NCBI GenBank assembly: GCA_019636095.1
Contig: JAHBYF010000002.1
Location: 1-64,000 of the forward strand
Direction: 5' to 3'
DNA: 64,000 bases
From: Hyphomonadaceae bacterium
GTDB taxonomy: Bacteria; Pseudomonadota; Alphaproteobacteria; Caulobacterales; Aquidulcibacteraceae
The translations under genes were made by a program, and so were the position numbers. The notes under the pieces were generated by a model that searched no databases, was not told the origin of the DNA, and worked only from the letters and a program-made list of their open reading frames with translations. Below are positions 43,276-51,915 of this stretch, one piece after another. Position 1 is the stretch's first letter; each line of letters opens with the position of its first letter.

Positions 43276-43432
43276 GCGCGCTTGTTAAGCCGTGTGGCCG
43301 CTTCGCCGCAAGCGGGGCGACACTAAGGCGGGGATAATCGTTTCAGCCATCTTGCTGTCCCGGACTCGGTGCTGTACTTGGTTTGTTCCAATGGTGGGAC
43401 GGCGGGTTTGGAGGGCGAGTTAGGAGGGCGTG

Positions 43433-43681
43433 ATGCTGAAATCGCACCCCAAGAAAGAAGAACAAACGCTGCGGCCGGTGGGGATCGCGCTTGCGGCGGT
43501 TGTTGCGGGATTGGGCACAGGCAAAGCGGCGGCGGTGGAAACCCGTGCGCGCGCCCCGCTCGAACCCGCAGCCAACGAAAAGACCTACGTTGTCGATCCG
43601 ACCAACCATCCGGGCTTCGAGGAAGATCCTGATATGGTGATCGGCCAAAGCGAGGCCGTCGAGCCGCTGCGCAAGCGCTAG
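43433..43681 (+). CDS. Small exported or membrane-anchored protein
   Basis: 82 aa from ATG 43433, with AGGAGG 5-10 nt upstream (a GTG at 43430 is also open). N-terminal basic segment, then a hydrophobic stretch (GIALAAVVAGLGTGKAAAVE) that could be a signal anchor or signal peptide, then a polar acidic end (HPGFEEDPDMVIGQSEAVEPL). Ends convergently on the AEC carrier with a 4-base overlap. Unrecognised. Confidence 0.65.
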   Translation: MLKSHPKKEEQTLRPVGIALAAVVAGLGTGKAAAVETRARAPLEPAANEKTYVVDPTNHPGFEEDPDMVIGQSEAVEPLRKR

Positions 43682-44595
43682 TGCAGCACCAGCGAAATCA
43701 CGATTGGCATGGTGACGAAGGATAACAGCGTCGTCGCCGTGATGATGGCCGCGACCAGCTGCGGGTCGCCGCCCATTTCGCGCGCCAGCGTATAGCCCGC
43801 CGCAGCCGTCGGTGTTGAGGCGATGCCGACGGCGACCGCGGTGGCCAATGGGGTTGCGCCTGTCAGCGCGCAAGCGGCCCACACCAGCGCCGGCGCCGCC
43901 AGCAGACGCATCGCCGAAGCGGTCGCGACTTTCGGCAGCGACGCATGCAGTGCGCGGAAATCAAGCCCGGCGCCGGCGCACATGAGCGCAATCGGCATTG
44001 CCGCTTGCCCCAATAGCCGTAGCGCATCGCTCATATAGCCAAGATCGTGCACCCCGATGAGGTTGGTTATGATGCCAGCCGCGCAGGCCAGGATGAGCGG
44101 ATTGGCGATGATCTGATCCAGCAGCGCCCGCATCGACGTCGCCTTCGCCGATCCCCAGCGCGCGAGCACGCTCACGCAGATGATGTTGAGCGTCAGGACA
44201 AGCGGGCCAAAGGCGAGACCAATCAGCTCTTGGCCTTGTGGGCCAAACAGCGCCGTTGCGGCGGCCAACAGCGCAAACCCGTTCCAGCGCAGGCTGCCTT
44301 GAAAGACGCTTGTGTAAGAAGGTCCGTCGCCGCTGAACACGAGGCGCAGCGCCAGCGCCGCGAGCGCAAGCGTCAAGAAACCGCCCATAACGCCGCCCAA
44401 AAACGGCAGCGCATCGGCGCCCGCGAAGTTCGCGCCGGAGACGAGCGTGAACAGAAATGCCGGATAGAGCACGAAATAGCCGAAGCGATTGACCATGCCG
44501 AATTGCTCGGCGGTGGCGATGCGCGCCGCACGCGTCAGATAGCCCAGCGCGATCAGGATGAAGGTGGGGACAAGCGCCCCAAAAACCTCAGCCAT
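43678..44595 (-). CDS. AEC family (auxin efflux carrier-like) transporter
   Basis: 305 aa from ATG 44595, the start that gives ten hydrophobic helices without a foreign N-terminus; the open frame upstream to 44904 is the wrong frame of ruvX. Halves with the BASS-like inverted repeat, for example FGMVNRFGYFVLYPAFLFT and NPLILACAAGIITNL. Probable efflux of organic acids or amino-acid derivatives. Overlaps the ruvX 3' end by 8 bases, so co-transcribed. Confidence 0.9.
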   Translation of the reverse strand: MAEVFGALVPTFILIALGYLTRAARIATAEQFGMVNRFGYFVLYPAFLFTLVSGANFAGADALPFLGGVMGGFLTLALAALALRLVFSGDGPSYTSVFQGSLRWNGFALLAAATALFGPQGQELIGLAFGPLVLTLNIICVSVLARWGSAKATSMRALLDQIIANPLILACAAGIITNLIGVHDLGYMSDALRLLGQAAMPIALMCAGAGLDFRALHASLPKVATASAMRLLAAPALVWAACALTGATPLATAVAVGIASTPTAAAGYTLAREMGGDPQLVAAIITATTLLSFVTMPIVISLVLH

Positions 44596-45103
44596 CGCTG
44601 CGGCGCTCCTGCATCGCGTCGATGGCGCCCTGCAACATGTAGGCGGCGGCCATCTTGTCCACGACTTCGCCGCGGCGCCGGCGCGAGGCGTCGCCTTCGA
44701 GCAATGTGCGCGTAACGGCGGCCGTCGAAAGCCGTTCGTCCCACAGCAGCAGCGGCGCATCGCGCTTGGCCAGCAGGTTGCGCGCGAAGGCGCGGGCGCT
44801 CTGCGCGGCTGGCCCCGAAGAGCCGTCCATGTTGAGCGGCAGCCCGACAACAAAACCCGCGCATTGGCGCGCGTCGTAGAGTTTGAGGATTGCGGCGGCG
44901 TCATCGGCGAACTTGCCGCGCGAGATCGTTTCCAGTGAGCTCGCGATCAGGCGGGTGGTGTCGCTCACCGCGACGCCAATCCGCTTTTCACCGGGATCGA
45001 TCCCGAGGAGAGCGGCGCGCGCCGGCAGAGCGGCAGCGAAGGCGGGTAAGTCAAGCAGCGGCAAATCGGGCGCGATGTGCGCTTGGAAGCGGCAAGTCGT
45101 CAA
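44588..45103 (-). CDS. ruvX: Holliday junction resolvase-like RuvX (YqgF)
   Basis: 171 aa. RNase H-like fold with LLGIDPGEKRIGVAVSD, VVGLPLNMDGSSGP and LLWDERLSTAAV, the three acidic motif regions. Thought to process pre-16S rRNA and/or resolve junctions. About 33 extra N-terminal residues before the core are possible; an internal start is not obvious. Divergent from gatC across about 50 bases. Confidence 0.95.
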   Translation of the reverse strand: MTTCRFQAHIAPDLPLLDLPAFAAALPARAALLGIDPGEKRIGVAVSDTTRLIASSLETISRGKFADDAAAILKLYDARQCAGFVVGLPLNMDGSSGPAAQSARAFARNLLAKRDAPLLLWDERLSTAAVTRTLLEGDASRRRRGEVVDKMAAAYMLQGAIDAMQERRSDG

Positions 45104-45156
45104 TCCGCGTCGCCCGGTCCTTGAAAGCGGCCGCTCCGACTGGTAGCCCCGCGCCT

Positions 45157-45447
45157 ATGTCGATCGATGAAAAAACCGTCCGCAAGGTGGCCAAACTGGC
45201 GCGCCTGGCGCTCCCTGAAGACCGCGTAAAGCCGATGGCCGATGAACTGAACGGCATCATGGCCTGGATCGAGCAGCTGAACGAAGTCGACATCGAAGGT
45301 GTCGAGCCAATGACCAGCGCCGTCGAGGGCTTGAGCCTGCCGATGCGCGAGGACGTCGTGACCGCGGGCGATGATCCGCAGAAGGTTCTGAAGAATGCGC
45401 CGAAGAGCGAAGACGGCTTCTTCGTCGTGCCGAAAGTCGTGGAGTGA
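45157..45447 (+). CDS. gatC: Asp/Glu-tRNA amidotransferase subunit C
   Basis: 96 aa from ATG 45157 (MSIDEKTVRKVAKLARLAL). Carries the GatC strings LNGIMAWIEQLNEVD and VPKVVE at the end. Wraps GatA/GatB and stabilises the complex that converts Glu-tRNA(Gln) and Asp-tRNA(Asn) to the amides. The stop overlaps the following GNAT gene by 4 bases. Confidence 0.96.
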   Translation: MSIDEKTVRKVAKLARLALPEDRVKPMADELNGIMAWIEQLNEVDIEGVEPMTSAVEGLSLPMREDVVTAGDDPQKVLKNAPKSEDGFFVVPKVVE

Positions 45448-45917
45448 GTTTTACTGTCGCCACCGAAACGCCGCTCTCAGACGACGTGCGCGCGCTGGTC
45501 TCTGCGCTGAACACCTGGGCGCTGGATCAAACGCCGCGCGAGTTCACGCACCATATGACGGTCGATCAGATGGCGCAGGCCGATACGACTGTCTTCATTG
45601 CACGTGACGCGTCGGGCAAGGCGATCGGCATGGGCGCGTTGAAGCGTCATCGCGATGGGTTGGGCGAAGTAAAGCGAATGTTCACGCAGCCGGATGCGCG
45701 CAGTGGCGGCCTTGCGGGCCAAATCGTCGCCAAGATCGAAAGCCTCGCCCGACAGGAAGGCTTGCAGCGTCTCGCGCTGGAAACCGGCGCCGTTCCGGCT
45801 TTCGCCGCGGCGTGGCGTGTCTACGAGCGTGCAGGATTCAAGCGGTGCGACGCGTTTCTCGATTATCCGCCCGATAGCCCACACAACATTTATTACGAAA
45901 AACTGCTGACCGAATGA
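45444..45917 (+). CDS. GNAT acetyltransferase inside the gat operon
   Basis: 157 aa from a GTG overlapping the gatC stop (GTGA). GNAT fold: [41 protein letters not shown] (acetyl-CoA loop), [23 protein letters not shown]. Similar to YafP/PhnO-like N-acetyltransferases. Overlaps gatA by 4 bases (ATGA), so all three are co-translated. Its acceptor is unknown; a link to translation is suggested only by position. Confidence 0.93.
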   Translation: MSFTVATETPLSDDVRALVSALNTWALDQTPREFTHHMTVDQMAQADTTVFIARDASGKAIGMGALKRHRDGLGEVKRMFTQPDARSGGLAGQIVAKIESLARQEGLQRLALETGAVPAFAAAWRVYERAGFKRCDAFLDYPPDSPHNIYYEKLLTE

Positions 45918-47392
45918 CTGATCTGACGACCCTCACTCTCGCCCAAGCGCTCGACGGCATGGAGAAGAAGCAATTCTCCTCGCTTGAAATCACCAACGCA
46001 TTCATCGATGCGATCGACAAGGCTAATCCACATCTCAATGCTTACGTCGTGACGACGCCGGACTTGGCGCGGGAGCGAGCGAAAGCGTCCGATGCGCGCC
46101 GTGCGCAGGGCAAGGCGGGTGCTCTTGAGGGCGCGCCGCTTGGCATCAAGGATTTGTTCTGCACCGAAGGCGTGCGCACTACGGCGTGCTCCGGCGTGCT
46201 GGGCGAGTTCACCCCGACCTATGAGAGCACGGTCAGCGGCAATCTCTTCGGTGATGGCGCGGTGATGTTGGGCAAGCTCAACATGGATGAGTTCGCGATG
46301 GGCTCATCCAACGAGACGTCGCACTTCGGCTCAGTCGTCTCGCCTTGGCGGCGCGGCAATGAAGATACGAAGCTGACGCCCGGTGGCTCGTCCGGTGGTT
46401 CGGCGTCGGCGGTGAGCGCCGATCTCTGTTTGGGCGCGACGGCGACAGATACGGGCGGCTCGATCCGCCAACCCGCGGCGTTCACAGGCACCGTGGGCAT
46501 CAAGCCGACGTACGGCCGCTGCTCGCGCTGGGGCATCGTGGCGTTTGCGTCGTCGCTCGATCAGGCTGGGCCAATTGCGAAGACGGTGGAAGACAGCGCC
46601 ATGCTGTTGCAGTCCATGGCCGGTCACGATCCGAAGGATTCCACCTCGCTGCCCAACGCGCTGCCGGATTTCCGCGCCGCAACGAAGCGTTCGATCAAGG
46701 GGATGAAGATCGGCGTGCCGGAAGAATATCGCGTCGACGGCATGCCGCCGGAGATCGAGGCGCTGTGGCAGCAAGGGATCGAGTGGGTGAAGGCGGCAGG
46801 CGCGACGATCGTGCCGATCTCGCTGAAGCACACCAAGTACGCGCTACCGGCCTATTACATCGTGGCGCCAGCTGAGGCCTCCTCAAACCTCGCCCGCTAT
46901 GATGGCATGCGCTACGGCGCGCGCGTCGCGGGCAAGGATCTCAACAGCACCTACGAAAACACGCGCGCGTCTGGGTTCGGAAAGGAAGTGCAGCGCCGGA
47001 TTTTGATCGGCACGTACGTGCTGAGCGCGGGCTATTACGACGCCTATTATCTGCGCGCCCAAAAGGTGCGTCAGCGCATCGCGCAGGATTTCCGCGACGC
47101 ATTCGAGACGGCCGATGCGATTTTGACGCCAGCGACGCCCTCGGCGGCGTTCGGGCTTGGCGAGAAGAGCGGCGATCCGGTGGCCATGTATTTGAACGAC
47201 ATCTTCACCGTTACGGCGAACCTCGCCGGCCTGCCGGCGCTGGCGTTGCCGGCGGCGACGGACGCCAACGGTTTGCCACTTGGCTTGCAGGTGATTGGCA
47301 AGGCGCTCGATGAAGAGAGCGTGTTTGCTGTGGGCGCCGGACTCGAGCGAGCGGCGAATTTTCGCGCCAAAGCCGCGAAGTGGTGGCTCTGA
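45914..47392 (+). CDS. gatA: Asp/Glu-tRNA amidotransferase subunit A
   Basis: 492 aa. Amidase signature: Lys in [10 protein letters not shown], cis-Ser in [13 protein letters not shown] and nucleophile Ser in [12 protein letters not shown]. Hydrolyses glutamine and channels ammonia to GatB. gatB lies about 12 kb away (59417-60898) rather than next to it. Confidence 0.97.
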   Translation: MTDLTTLTLAQALDGMEKKQFSSLEITNAFIDAIDKANPHLNAYVVTTPDLARERAKASDARRAQGKAGALEGAPLGIKDLFCTEGVRTTACSGVLGEFTPTYESTVSGNLFGDGAVMLGKLNMDEFAMGSSNETSHFGSVVSPWRRGNEDTKLTPGGSSGGSASAVSADLCLGATATDTGGSIRQPAAFTGTVGIKPTYGRCSRWGIVAFASSLDQAGPIAKTVEDSAMLLQSMAGHDPKDSTSLPNALPDFRAATKRSIKGMKIGVPEEYRVDGMPPEIEALWQQGIEWVKAAGATIVPISLKHTKYALPAYYIVAPAEASSNLARYDGMRYGARVAGKDLNSTYENTRASGFGKEVQRRILIGTYVLSAGYYDAYYLRAQKVRQRIAQDFRDAFETADAILTPATPSAAFGLGEKSGDPVAMYLNDIFTVTANLAGLPALALPAATDANGLPLGLQVIGKALDEESVFAVGAGLERAANFRAKAAKWWL

Positions 47393-47472
47393 GCCCCGCC
47401 TAGCGGGCGAGGCCGGATGCGTTTGATCTGAAGGCGTGATCCGGTGCTGCCGCAGAAAGGCAGCGCTTCCCC

Positions 47473-47865
47473 ATGCATGAATTGCTCGAACGGCTCGGCC
47501 GCGGCGACACGCGTCTGATTGAGATGTGTCAGCAGGCAAACCAAGCCTGGCGGGAGTTCCTCACCGAACTCAATGGCGCTGACACAGGCACGCTTGCAGC
47601 GCGCCTTGGCTTTTTCCAGCCGGCGATCGAGCGCATCTTTGAGAGCAAGACGCTTGGCCAAACGATGATGCCGTGGAGTGCGTTTGCGGTGCTCTACGAC
47701 ACCCAAGCAGGCTGGGGCGCGAACAGAGATCGCGCCTTGCAGCTGGCGGAAGCTTTCGCACGCAGCAATTGCAGTCAGGAAACACGGGACGAGGCGCGAT
47801 CGTGCGTCATTTCCTACGAGCTTGAGCTTGCGCGACCGCAAGGCAATTTGAACCAGCGCCGCTAG
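47473..47865 (+). CDS. Hypothetical protein
   Basis: 130 aa from ATG 47473; no strong ribosome site. All-alpha composition (DTRLIEMCQQANQAWREFLTEL, RALQLAEAFARSNCSQETRDEA) with four Cys, no signal peptide or membrane span. A GCTGCC/GGCAGC hairpin lies just ahead of it. A longer minus-strand frame (47071-48003) covers the same stretch but is low-complexity Arg/Ala-rich and overlaps gatA. Unrecognised. Confidence 0.55.
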   Translation: MHELLERLGRGDTRLIEMCQQANQAWREFLTELNGADTGTLAARLGFFQPAIERIFESKTLGQTMMPWSAFAVLYDTQAGWGANRDRALQLAEAFARSNCSQETRDEARSCVISYELELARPQGNLNQRR

Positions 47866-47941
47866 CAACTCCACACATTGCGAATTCGAAATGATGTCGG
47901 AAGGTGAGAGGCGCTTGCCGAATCCGGCTAAGCTCGCGCCC

Positions 47942-48220
47942 ATGGCCAAGCATAAATCCACGCACAAGCCGCATCGGCGCCCGCGCCCCGAGATCGATCG
48001 CAACTATTTCTTCGGTGATGTTTTCATCAAGTCCGGGGTCGCGGTTGCTGTCGCGATTGGCCTGATCACGCTCTACACGCCGTTTACGCTCCGCGACGCT
48101 ATCGATCGCGGCATGTTCGGCTATTTGGGTGTTATGGGCGTGTTCGCCGGAATTGGGCTCTTTCTCTTCCTCTACGGGCGCCATCTGCGCAAAGAGGCGA
48201 CCCACTGGGAATTCGACTAG
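47942..48220 (+). CDS. Small two-helix membrane protein
   Basis: 92 aa from ATG 47942 (MAKHKSTHKPHRRPRPEI); a start at 47891 adds residues with no clear function. Basic N-terminus, then two membrane helices (about 30-47 and 60-78). Basic end of loop (YGRHLRKEATHWEFD). Unknown function. Confidence 0.65.
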   Translation: MAKHKSTHKPHRRPRPEIDRNYFFGDVFIKSGVAVAVAIGLITLYTPFTLRDAIDRGMFGYLGVMGVFAGIGLFLFLYGRHLRKEATHWEFD

Positions 48221-48280
48221 CGTCGCGCTTGACCTGACGGGGGTCCGGGGCGAGTTTCCGCTTCCAGAACGGAGTCTCCC

Positions 48281-48706
48281 TTGAACGCTGCCGAATGCAC
48301 GCGCCTCGGCGCCTATCTCTCGAAATTGCTCGGCTCGCCCACGGTGTCGGTGGTGTCGAAGTCGGGCGAAGAGGCGGATGTGCTTGTCGATGGCAAGCGC
48401 GTGGCCAACTTGCTGCGCGATGAAGATGAGGGCGAGCTTTCGTACTCAATCGGCTTAACGGTGCCGCCGGCCCCGGGGGCCAAGAAGGGCGCGCCGATTG
48501 ACGACGCCGAGCGTGCGCGTCTGCAGGCGGCTTTGCGTCAGACATTGCACGCTGTCGATCTCGACGTACGTGCGCGCCCGCGCAAGACGGATAGCGCCGA
48601 GGTCTATGTGCACGACGAATTTGTTGGCACCATCTCCGCCGACGAGGACGAAGGCCAAGTGCTGACCATGAGCATCCTCGATATGGATCTCGACGGCGAA
48701 GAGTAG
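48281..48706 (+). CDS. DUF3126 protein with two tandem domains
   Basis: 141 aa from a TTG at 48281 (GGAG 6 nt upstream). The second half (about 70-138: SAEVYVHDEFVGTISADEDEG, SILDMDLDGEE) is a DUF3126 domain; the first half (ECTRLGAYLSKLLGSPTVSVV, DGKRVANLLRDEDEGELSYSI) aligns with it residue for residue, including DEDEG. DUF3126 proteins are usually a single domain of about 60-80 aa, so this is an internal duplication. A strong terminator follows. Function unknown. Confidence 0.85.
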   Translation: MNAAECTRLGAYLSKLLGSPTVSVVSKSGEEADVLVDGKRVANLLRDEDEGELSYSIGLTVPPAPGAKKGAPIDDAERARLQAALRQTLHAVDLDVRARPRKTDSAEVYVHDEFVGTISADEDEGQVLTMSILDMDLDGEE

Positions 48707-48710
48707 AAAA

Positions 48711-48734
48711 AAGCCCCGGCGTTGCCGGGGCTTT
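48711..48734. terminator. Bidirectional terminator between DUF3126 gene and phoH
   Basis: AAGCCCCGGC-GTT-GCCGGGGCTT stem followed by TTGAG and preceded by an A-run (GAGTAGAAAAAA), giving U-tracts on both strands. Confidence 0.85.
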
Positions 48735-48770
48735 GAGTTTTCATTGATCCAACACGAGAGCCCGAGCGGG

Positions 48771-49535
48771 CTACAAAACACCAAGCATTGAGGCCACCAG
48801 CGGGTGGCGGACGATATCAACTTCGCCCAAGCGGCAGACGGCGATATTGTTCACGCCTTCGAGTTTGTCGGCGATGGTGGCGAGGCCGGAGAGATCGGGC
48901 AGCAAGTCGGTCTGCGCCGGGTCGCCGGTGACGACCATGGTCGAATTCCAGCCCAAGCGCGTCAGCAGCATCTTGATCTGGCCGTAGGTGCAGTTCTGGG
49001 CTTCGTCGATCACGACGAAAGCGTTGTTGAGCGTGCGCCCGCGCATGAAGCCGACCGGCGCGATTTCGATCAGGCCTTCAGCCATCAGCGCTTTGAGGCG
49101 CTTCGGCGAGAGGCGATCTTGCAGCGCGTCGTAGAGCGGCCTGAGGTAGGGCGCGAGTTTGTCTTCCATAGCGCCGGGGAGGAAGCCGAGTGATTCTCCG
49201 GCCTCAACGGCCGGACGTGAAAGCACGATGCGCCCGACTTTGCCGTTTTCCAGCGCTTCGACTGCCTTGGTGATCGCGAGATAGGTCTTACCGGTTCCAG
49301 CCGGGCCCAGCGCCAACACCATGGCGTGGCTGTCGATCGCTTCCATGAGGGCGCTTTGGCCCTTGGATTTGGGGCGGACGTTTTTGACGAAGCTATGATC
49401 GCGGTTGCTGTCGTTGGCCGGGTGGTAACCGCCCTCCAGCACCTGCAGATTGCGCTGACGACGATCGTCGCGCTGGAATTCCTGAACGTTCAACACGCCT
49501 TGGGCCTGCCGACGCTTGGTAGTGCGCTTCGCCAT
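48771..49535 (-). CDS. PhoH family ATPase
   Basis: 254 aa from ATG 49535 (AAAGGAG upstream). P-loop ALGPAGTGKTYLAITKA, Walker B FVVIDEAQNCTYGQIKMLL, and VVTGDPAQTDL. PhoH-like NTPase, shorter than PhoH1/YbeZ with its KH-like head; many bacteria carry such a second type. Probably an RNA-linked ATPase. Start has a basic, Arg/Lys-rich segment (MAKRTTKRRQA). Confidence 0.92.
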   Translation of the reverse strand: MAKRTTKRRQAQGVLNVQEFQRDDRRQRNLQVLEGGYHPANDSNRDHSFVKNVRPKSKGQSALMEAIDSHAMVLALGPAGTGKTYLAITKAVEALENGKVGRIVLSRPAVEAGESLGFLPGAMEDKLAPYLRPLYDALQDRLSPKRLKALMAEGLIEIAPVGFMRGRTLNNAFVVIDEAQNCTYGQIKMLLTRLGWNSTMVVTGDPAQTDLLPDLSGLATIADKLEGVNNIAVCRLGEVDIVRHPLVASMLGVL

Positions 49536-49828
49536 AGAGTGCTCCTTTCGGGAGTACAAAGAGCCCGCGCGGCTTCTGCCGGCAGGCGGTGGAGAGTCGA
49601 AGAAGGAGTCGAAGGAGTCGTCGGCGTGAACGCCGTTGGGCGGGATATCGAGTGCGCTGATCTTGCGCCGTGTGCCCACGTACTCCCCCACTAACAGGCC
49701 GAAGCCCTGGAGACGGGTGGACCGGAACGTTTCCAGTCCGATAGTTACAGGAAGCGCTGAACCGGTTAACGACGCGTTGAAGACCCGGAACGTCTCAAAA
49801 AATTCGCACACTTCCCGGAGCCGCAAGC
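49536..49828. other. Intergenic region phoH / gamma carbonic anhydrase
   Basis: 293 bases without a convincing gene. It holds two GAAGGAGTC repeats near 49604-49619 and possible promoters for both divergent genes. No hairpin or box with a recognised meaning. Confidence 0.5.
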
Positions 49829-50365
49829 ATGCCGATTTTTTCCCTGGCGGACGCCGACCTCGAAGTTGAAGACCCAGACGCCTACTGGGTGGCGCCGACG
49901 GCGGTGTTGATTGGACGTGTGGTGCTGAAAAGGAACGCCTCGGTGTGGTTTGGCGCCGTGCTGCGGGGCGACAACGAGCCGATTGTGGTTGGCGAGAACT
50001 CAAACGTGCAGGATGGCAGCGTGCTGCATACCGACATGGGTGCGCCGCTGACGATCGGCAACGACGTGACCATCGGCCACCAAGTCATGCTGCACGGTTG
50101 CACGATTGCCGACACCTCGCTGATCGGCATCAAGGCGACGGTGCTCAATCACGCGACAATCCCAAGCTTCTGTCTCGTGGGTGCCCATTCGCTCGTGACA
50201 GAGCGCAAGACCTATGAGGACGGCTCGCTCATTACTGGCGCTCCGGCGCGCGTTGCGCGGAAGCTGGAAGAGCAACAGCGCCAAATCATCCAATTTTCGG
50301 CGCATCACTACGTGGAGAATTGGAAGCGCTACAAGCGCGACATGGAGCCGAGCAAGTTCAGCTGA
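49829..50365 (+). CDS. Gamma-class carbonic anhydrase family protein
   Basis: 178 aa. Left-handed beta-helix hexapeptide repeats with zinc ligands His67, His84 and His89 (VLHTDMG, IGHQVMLHG). Length and sequence are those of the CaiE/YrdA-like gamma-CA family rather than Cam; real carbonic anhydrase activity varies in this group. Trimer with metal between subunits. Confidence 0.92.
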   Translation: MPIFSLADADLEVEDPDAYWVAPTAVLIGRVVLKRNASVWFGAVLRGDNEPIVVGENSNVQDGSVLHTDMGAPLTIGNDVTIGHQVMLHGCTIADTSLIGIKATVLNHATIPSFCLVGAHSLVTERKTYEDGSLITGAPARVARKLEEQQRQIIQFSAHHYVENWKRYKRDMEPSKFS

Positions 50366-50422
50366 TTGTGGCCTGCATCACTCTGAGAATTAGCGTCACC
50401 AGGAGCCTGTCGAAGGGCGACG

Positions 50423-51889
50423 TCACATTTGCCAGTGATTGACACCTTCAGCGTCAGTGAAGCTGCGCCCCGTCATGCCAACCGGCTCACGTCTTCCATC
50501 AGTGAGAAACGTAAGCATCTCAGCATCCTCGCGCGCAACGTATGCCAGAAAGCGCTCGTGCGCCGGTGTGCGCCCAATAACAACGCCGCTCTTGGCAGGG
50601 CCTTCTCGATTGTAGAACACAGTGTAGGTCTCGATCGTGGCCTCGCCCGCGTAGGTATCGCGCAACGCAGGCGCAGGCTCTCGCCCTGAGTCGGCCTCTT
50701 TCTGCACACTTGGTTCGTGAGTCCCTTGCGAAGCAACAGCGGGATCGCGTGAAATTACGATCGCGTGGCTCGTGGTAGCGAAGCCGCCATTGCCGAAGAG
50801 CAGGCCGTGGCGTCCGCCTTCGCGCAAAGTTTCAGTCATGGAAGCGATGGCGTGGCTCATATAGTTGCCGACAGGCCCGCCACCGAATGTGAGCCCACCG
50901 AACACAGTCATTGGCTTGTCCAACGGCCAGGCGATTGCTCGCCTCGCGAGCTTCGGCATGACGGGAAAGCACGAATAGAGCTCGACGGTGTCGAGGTTGC
51001 TCGGTGTCAACGCGTTAAGGCGCAATGTCGCCGTTAGCGACGCATCCAGGCTGCAAGAGCGATAGAGATGATCGCGCGCTAGCACATCGCCAGGCTCACG
51101 CGCCGCCGCGCCGCGCCCGATATAAACGAGCCGCGCCTCCGCCACACCGGCCGCCTTCGCCCGCGTCAGGCTCGTGACAATGAAACCCGCGCCTTGGTTC
51201 ACGGATGCATTGGCCACCATGAGCTTCGTGTACGGAAACGCGATCGGGCGATTGTTTGCGGAAGCCGCCACGACCTCTTCGGCCGCAACTGCGTTGCGCA
51301 ACCATGCATGCTCGTTCGCCGCCGCCACGCGCGACATCCCCGCCCAAATCTCGGCGCTCTCGGCTTGCGCTTCTGCCAGGGTTTGCCCCCAAGCCGCGCG
51401 GCAGGCGTTTTCGTAGAGCGGATAGACGTCGGTTGGCGCGACGATGCCGTAACGGGCGCGGCCTTCGCGTGTCGCGCGCGCCGCCGACTCACGCACTGCA
51501 TCGCGCTTGCCGCCCGCCGCGCGTTTCGCCGCCGTTCGTAGCGCTTCACCGCCCGCGACGGCGCACACCTCGGCCTCGCCTGCTGCGATCCGGTTTGCGG
51601 CGGCATTCAGCAGCGCTACCGGGCTATCGCCCATTGGGTAGCGCGTTTGGGCGCAGTGACGTGGCGTGATGTCGAGCATTTGCGCGAGCGGTTTGGATGC
51701 TTCGGCAAACTCCGGAAACGAAAGCTGCGCCACGACATCCAGCGCGTCAGCGCGCGAGAGCCAACCGCCGCCTCCATCTTCGTCGGCATGCCGCAACGCA
51801 GCAGCCATCAGCTCAATGGGATTCAGCCGTTCGTCACGATCGTTGATCTGCCCGACCCCGACGATCACCGGGATTTTGCTCTCGTCCAT
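50423..51889 (-). CDS. Thiolase-like protein (TLP1 type) / acetyl-CoA acetyltransferase family
   Basis: 488 aa from ATG 51889 (MDESKIPVIVGVGQIND); upstream frame to 52339 is antisense to the next gene. Thiolase fold with AGGEALRTAAKRA, FPYTKLMVANASVNQGAG and FGGLTFGGGPVGNYMSHAIA, but without the usual CASG nucleophile loop (reads CAVAGGE). The C-terminal 80 residues (ETYTVFYNREGPAKSGVVIG) are the OB-like extra domain of thiolase-like protein type 1. Probably binds acyl-CoA; catalysis is uncertain. Divergent from the nitronate monooxygenase gene over 26 bases. Confidence 0.88.
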   Translation of the reverse strand: MDESKIPVIVGVGQINDRDERLNPIELMAAALRHADEDGGGGWLSRADALDVVAQLSFPEFAEASKPLAQMLDITPRHCAQTRYPMGDSPVALLNAAANRIAAGEAEVCAVAGGEALRTAAKRAAGGKRDAVRESAARATREGRARYGIVAPTDVYPLYENACRAAWGQTLAEAQAESAEIWAGMSRVAAANEHAWLRNAVAAEEVVAASANNRPIAFPYTKLMVANASVNQGAGFIVTSLTRAKAAGVAEARLVYIGRGAAAREPGDVLARDHLYRSCSLDASLTATLRLNALTPSNLDTVELYSCFPVMPKLARRAIAWPLDKPMTVFGGLTFGGGPVGNYMSHAIASMTETLREGGRHGLLFGNGGFATTSHAIVISRDPAVASQGTHEPSVQKEADSGREPAPALRDTYAGEATIETYTVFYNREGPAKSGVVIGRTPAHERFLAYVAREDAEMLTFLTDGRREPVGMTGRSFTDAEGVNHWQM

Positions 51890-51915
51890 TGGCTCCGCCG
51901 CGCTATGCTCCGCCC

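Noticed and set aside
47071..48003. Minus-strand frame of 310 codons across gatA end and the next gene
   Set aside because: Arg/Ala/Ser-rich and antisense to gatA; no start signal or motif.
49604..49619. GAAGGAGTC direct repeats upstream of phoH
   Set aside because: Only two copies, with no spacer pattern; not a CRISPR or operator array.
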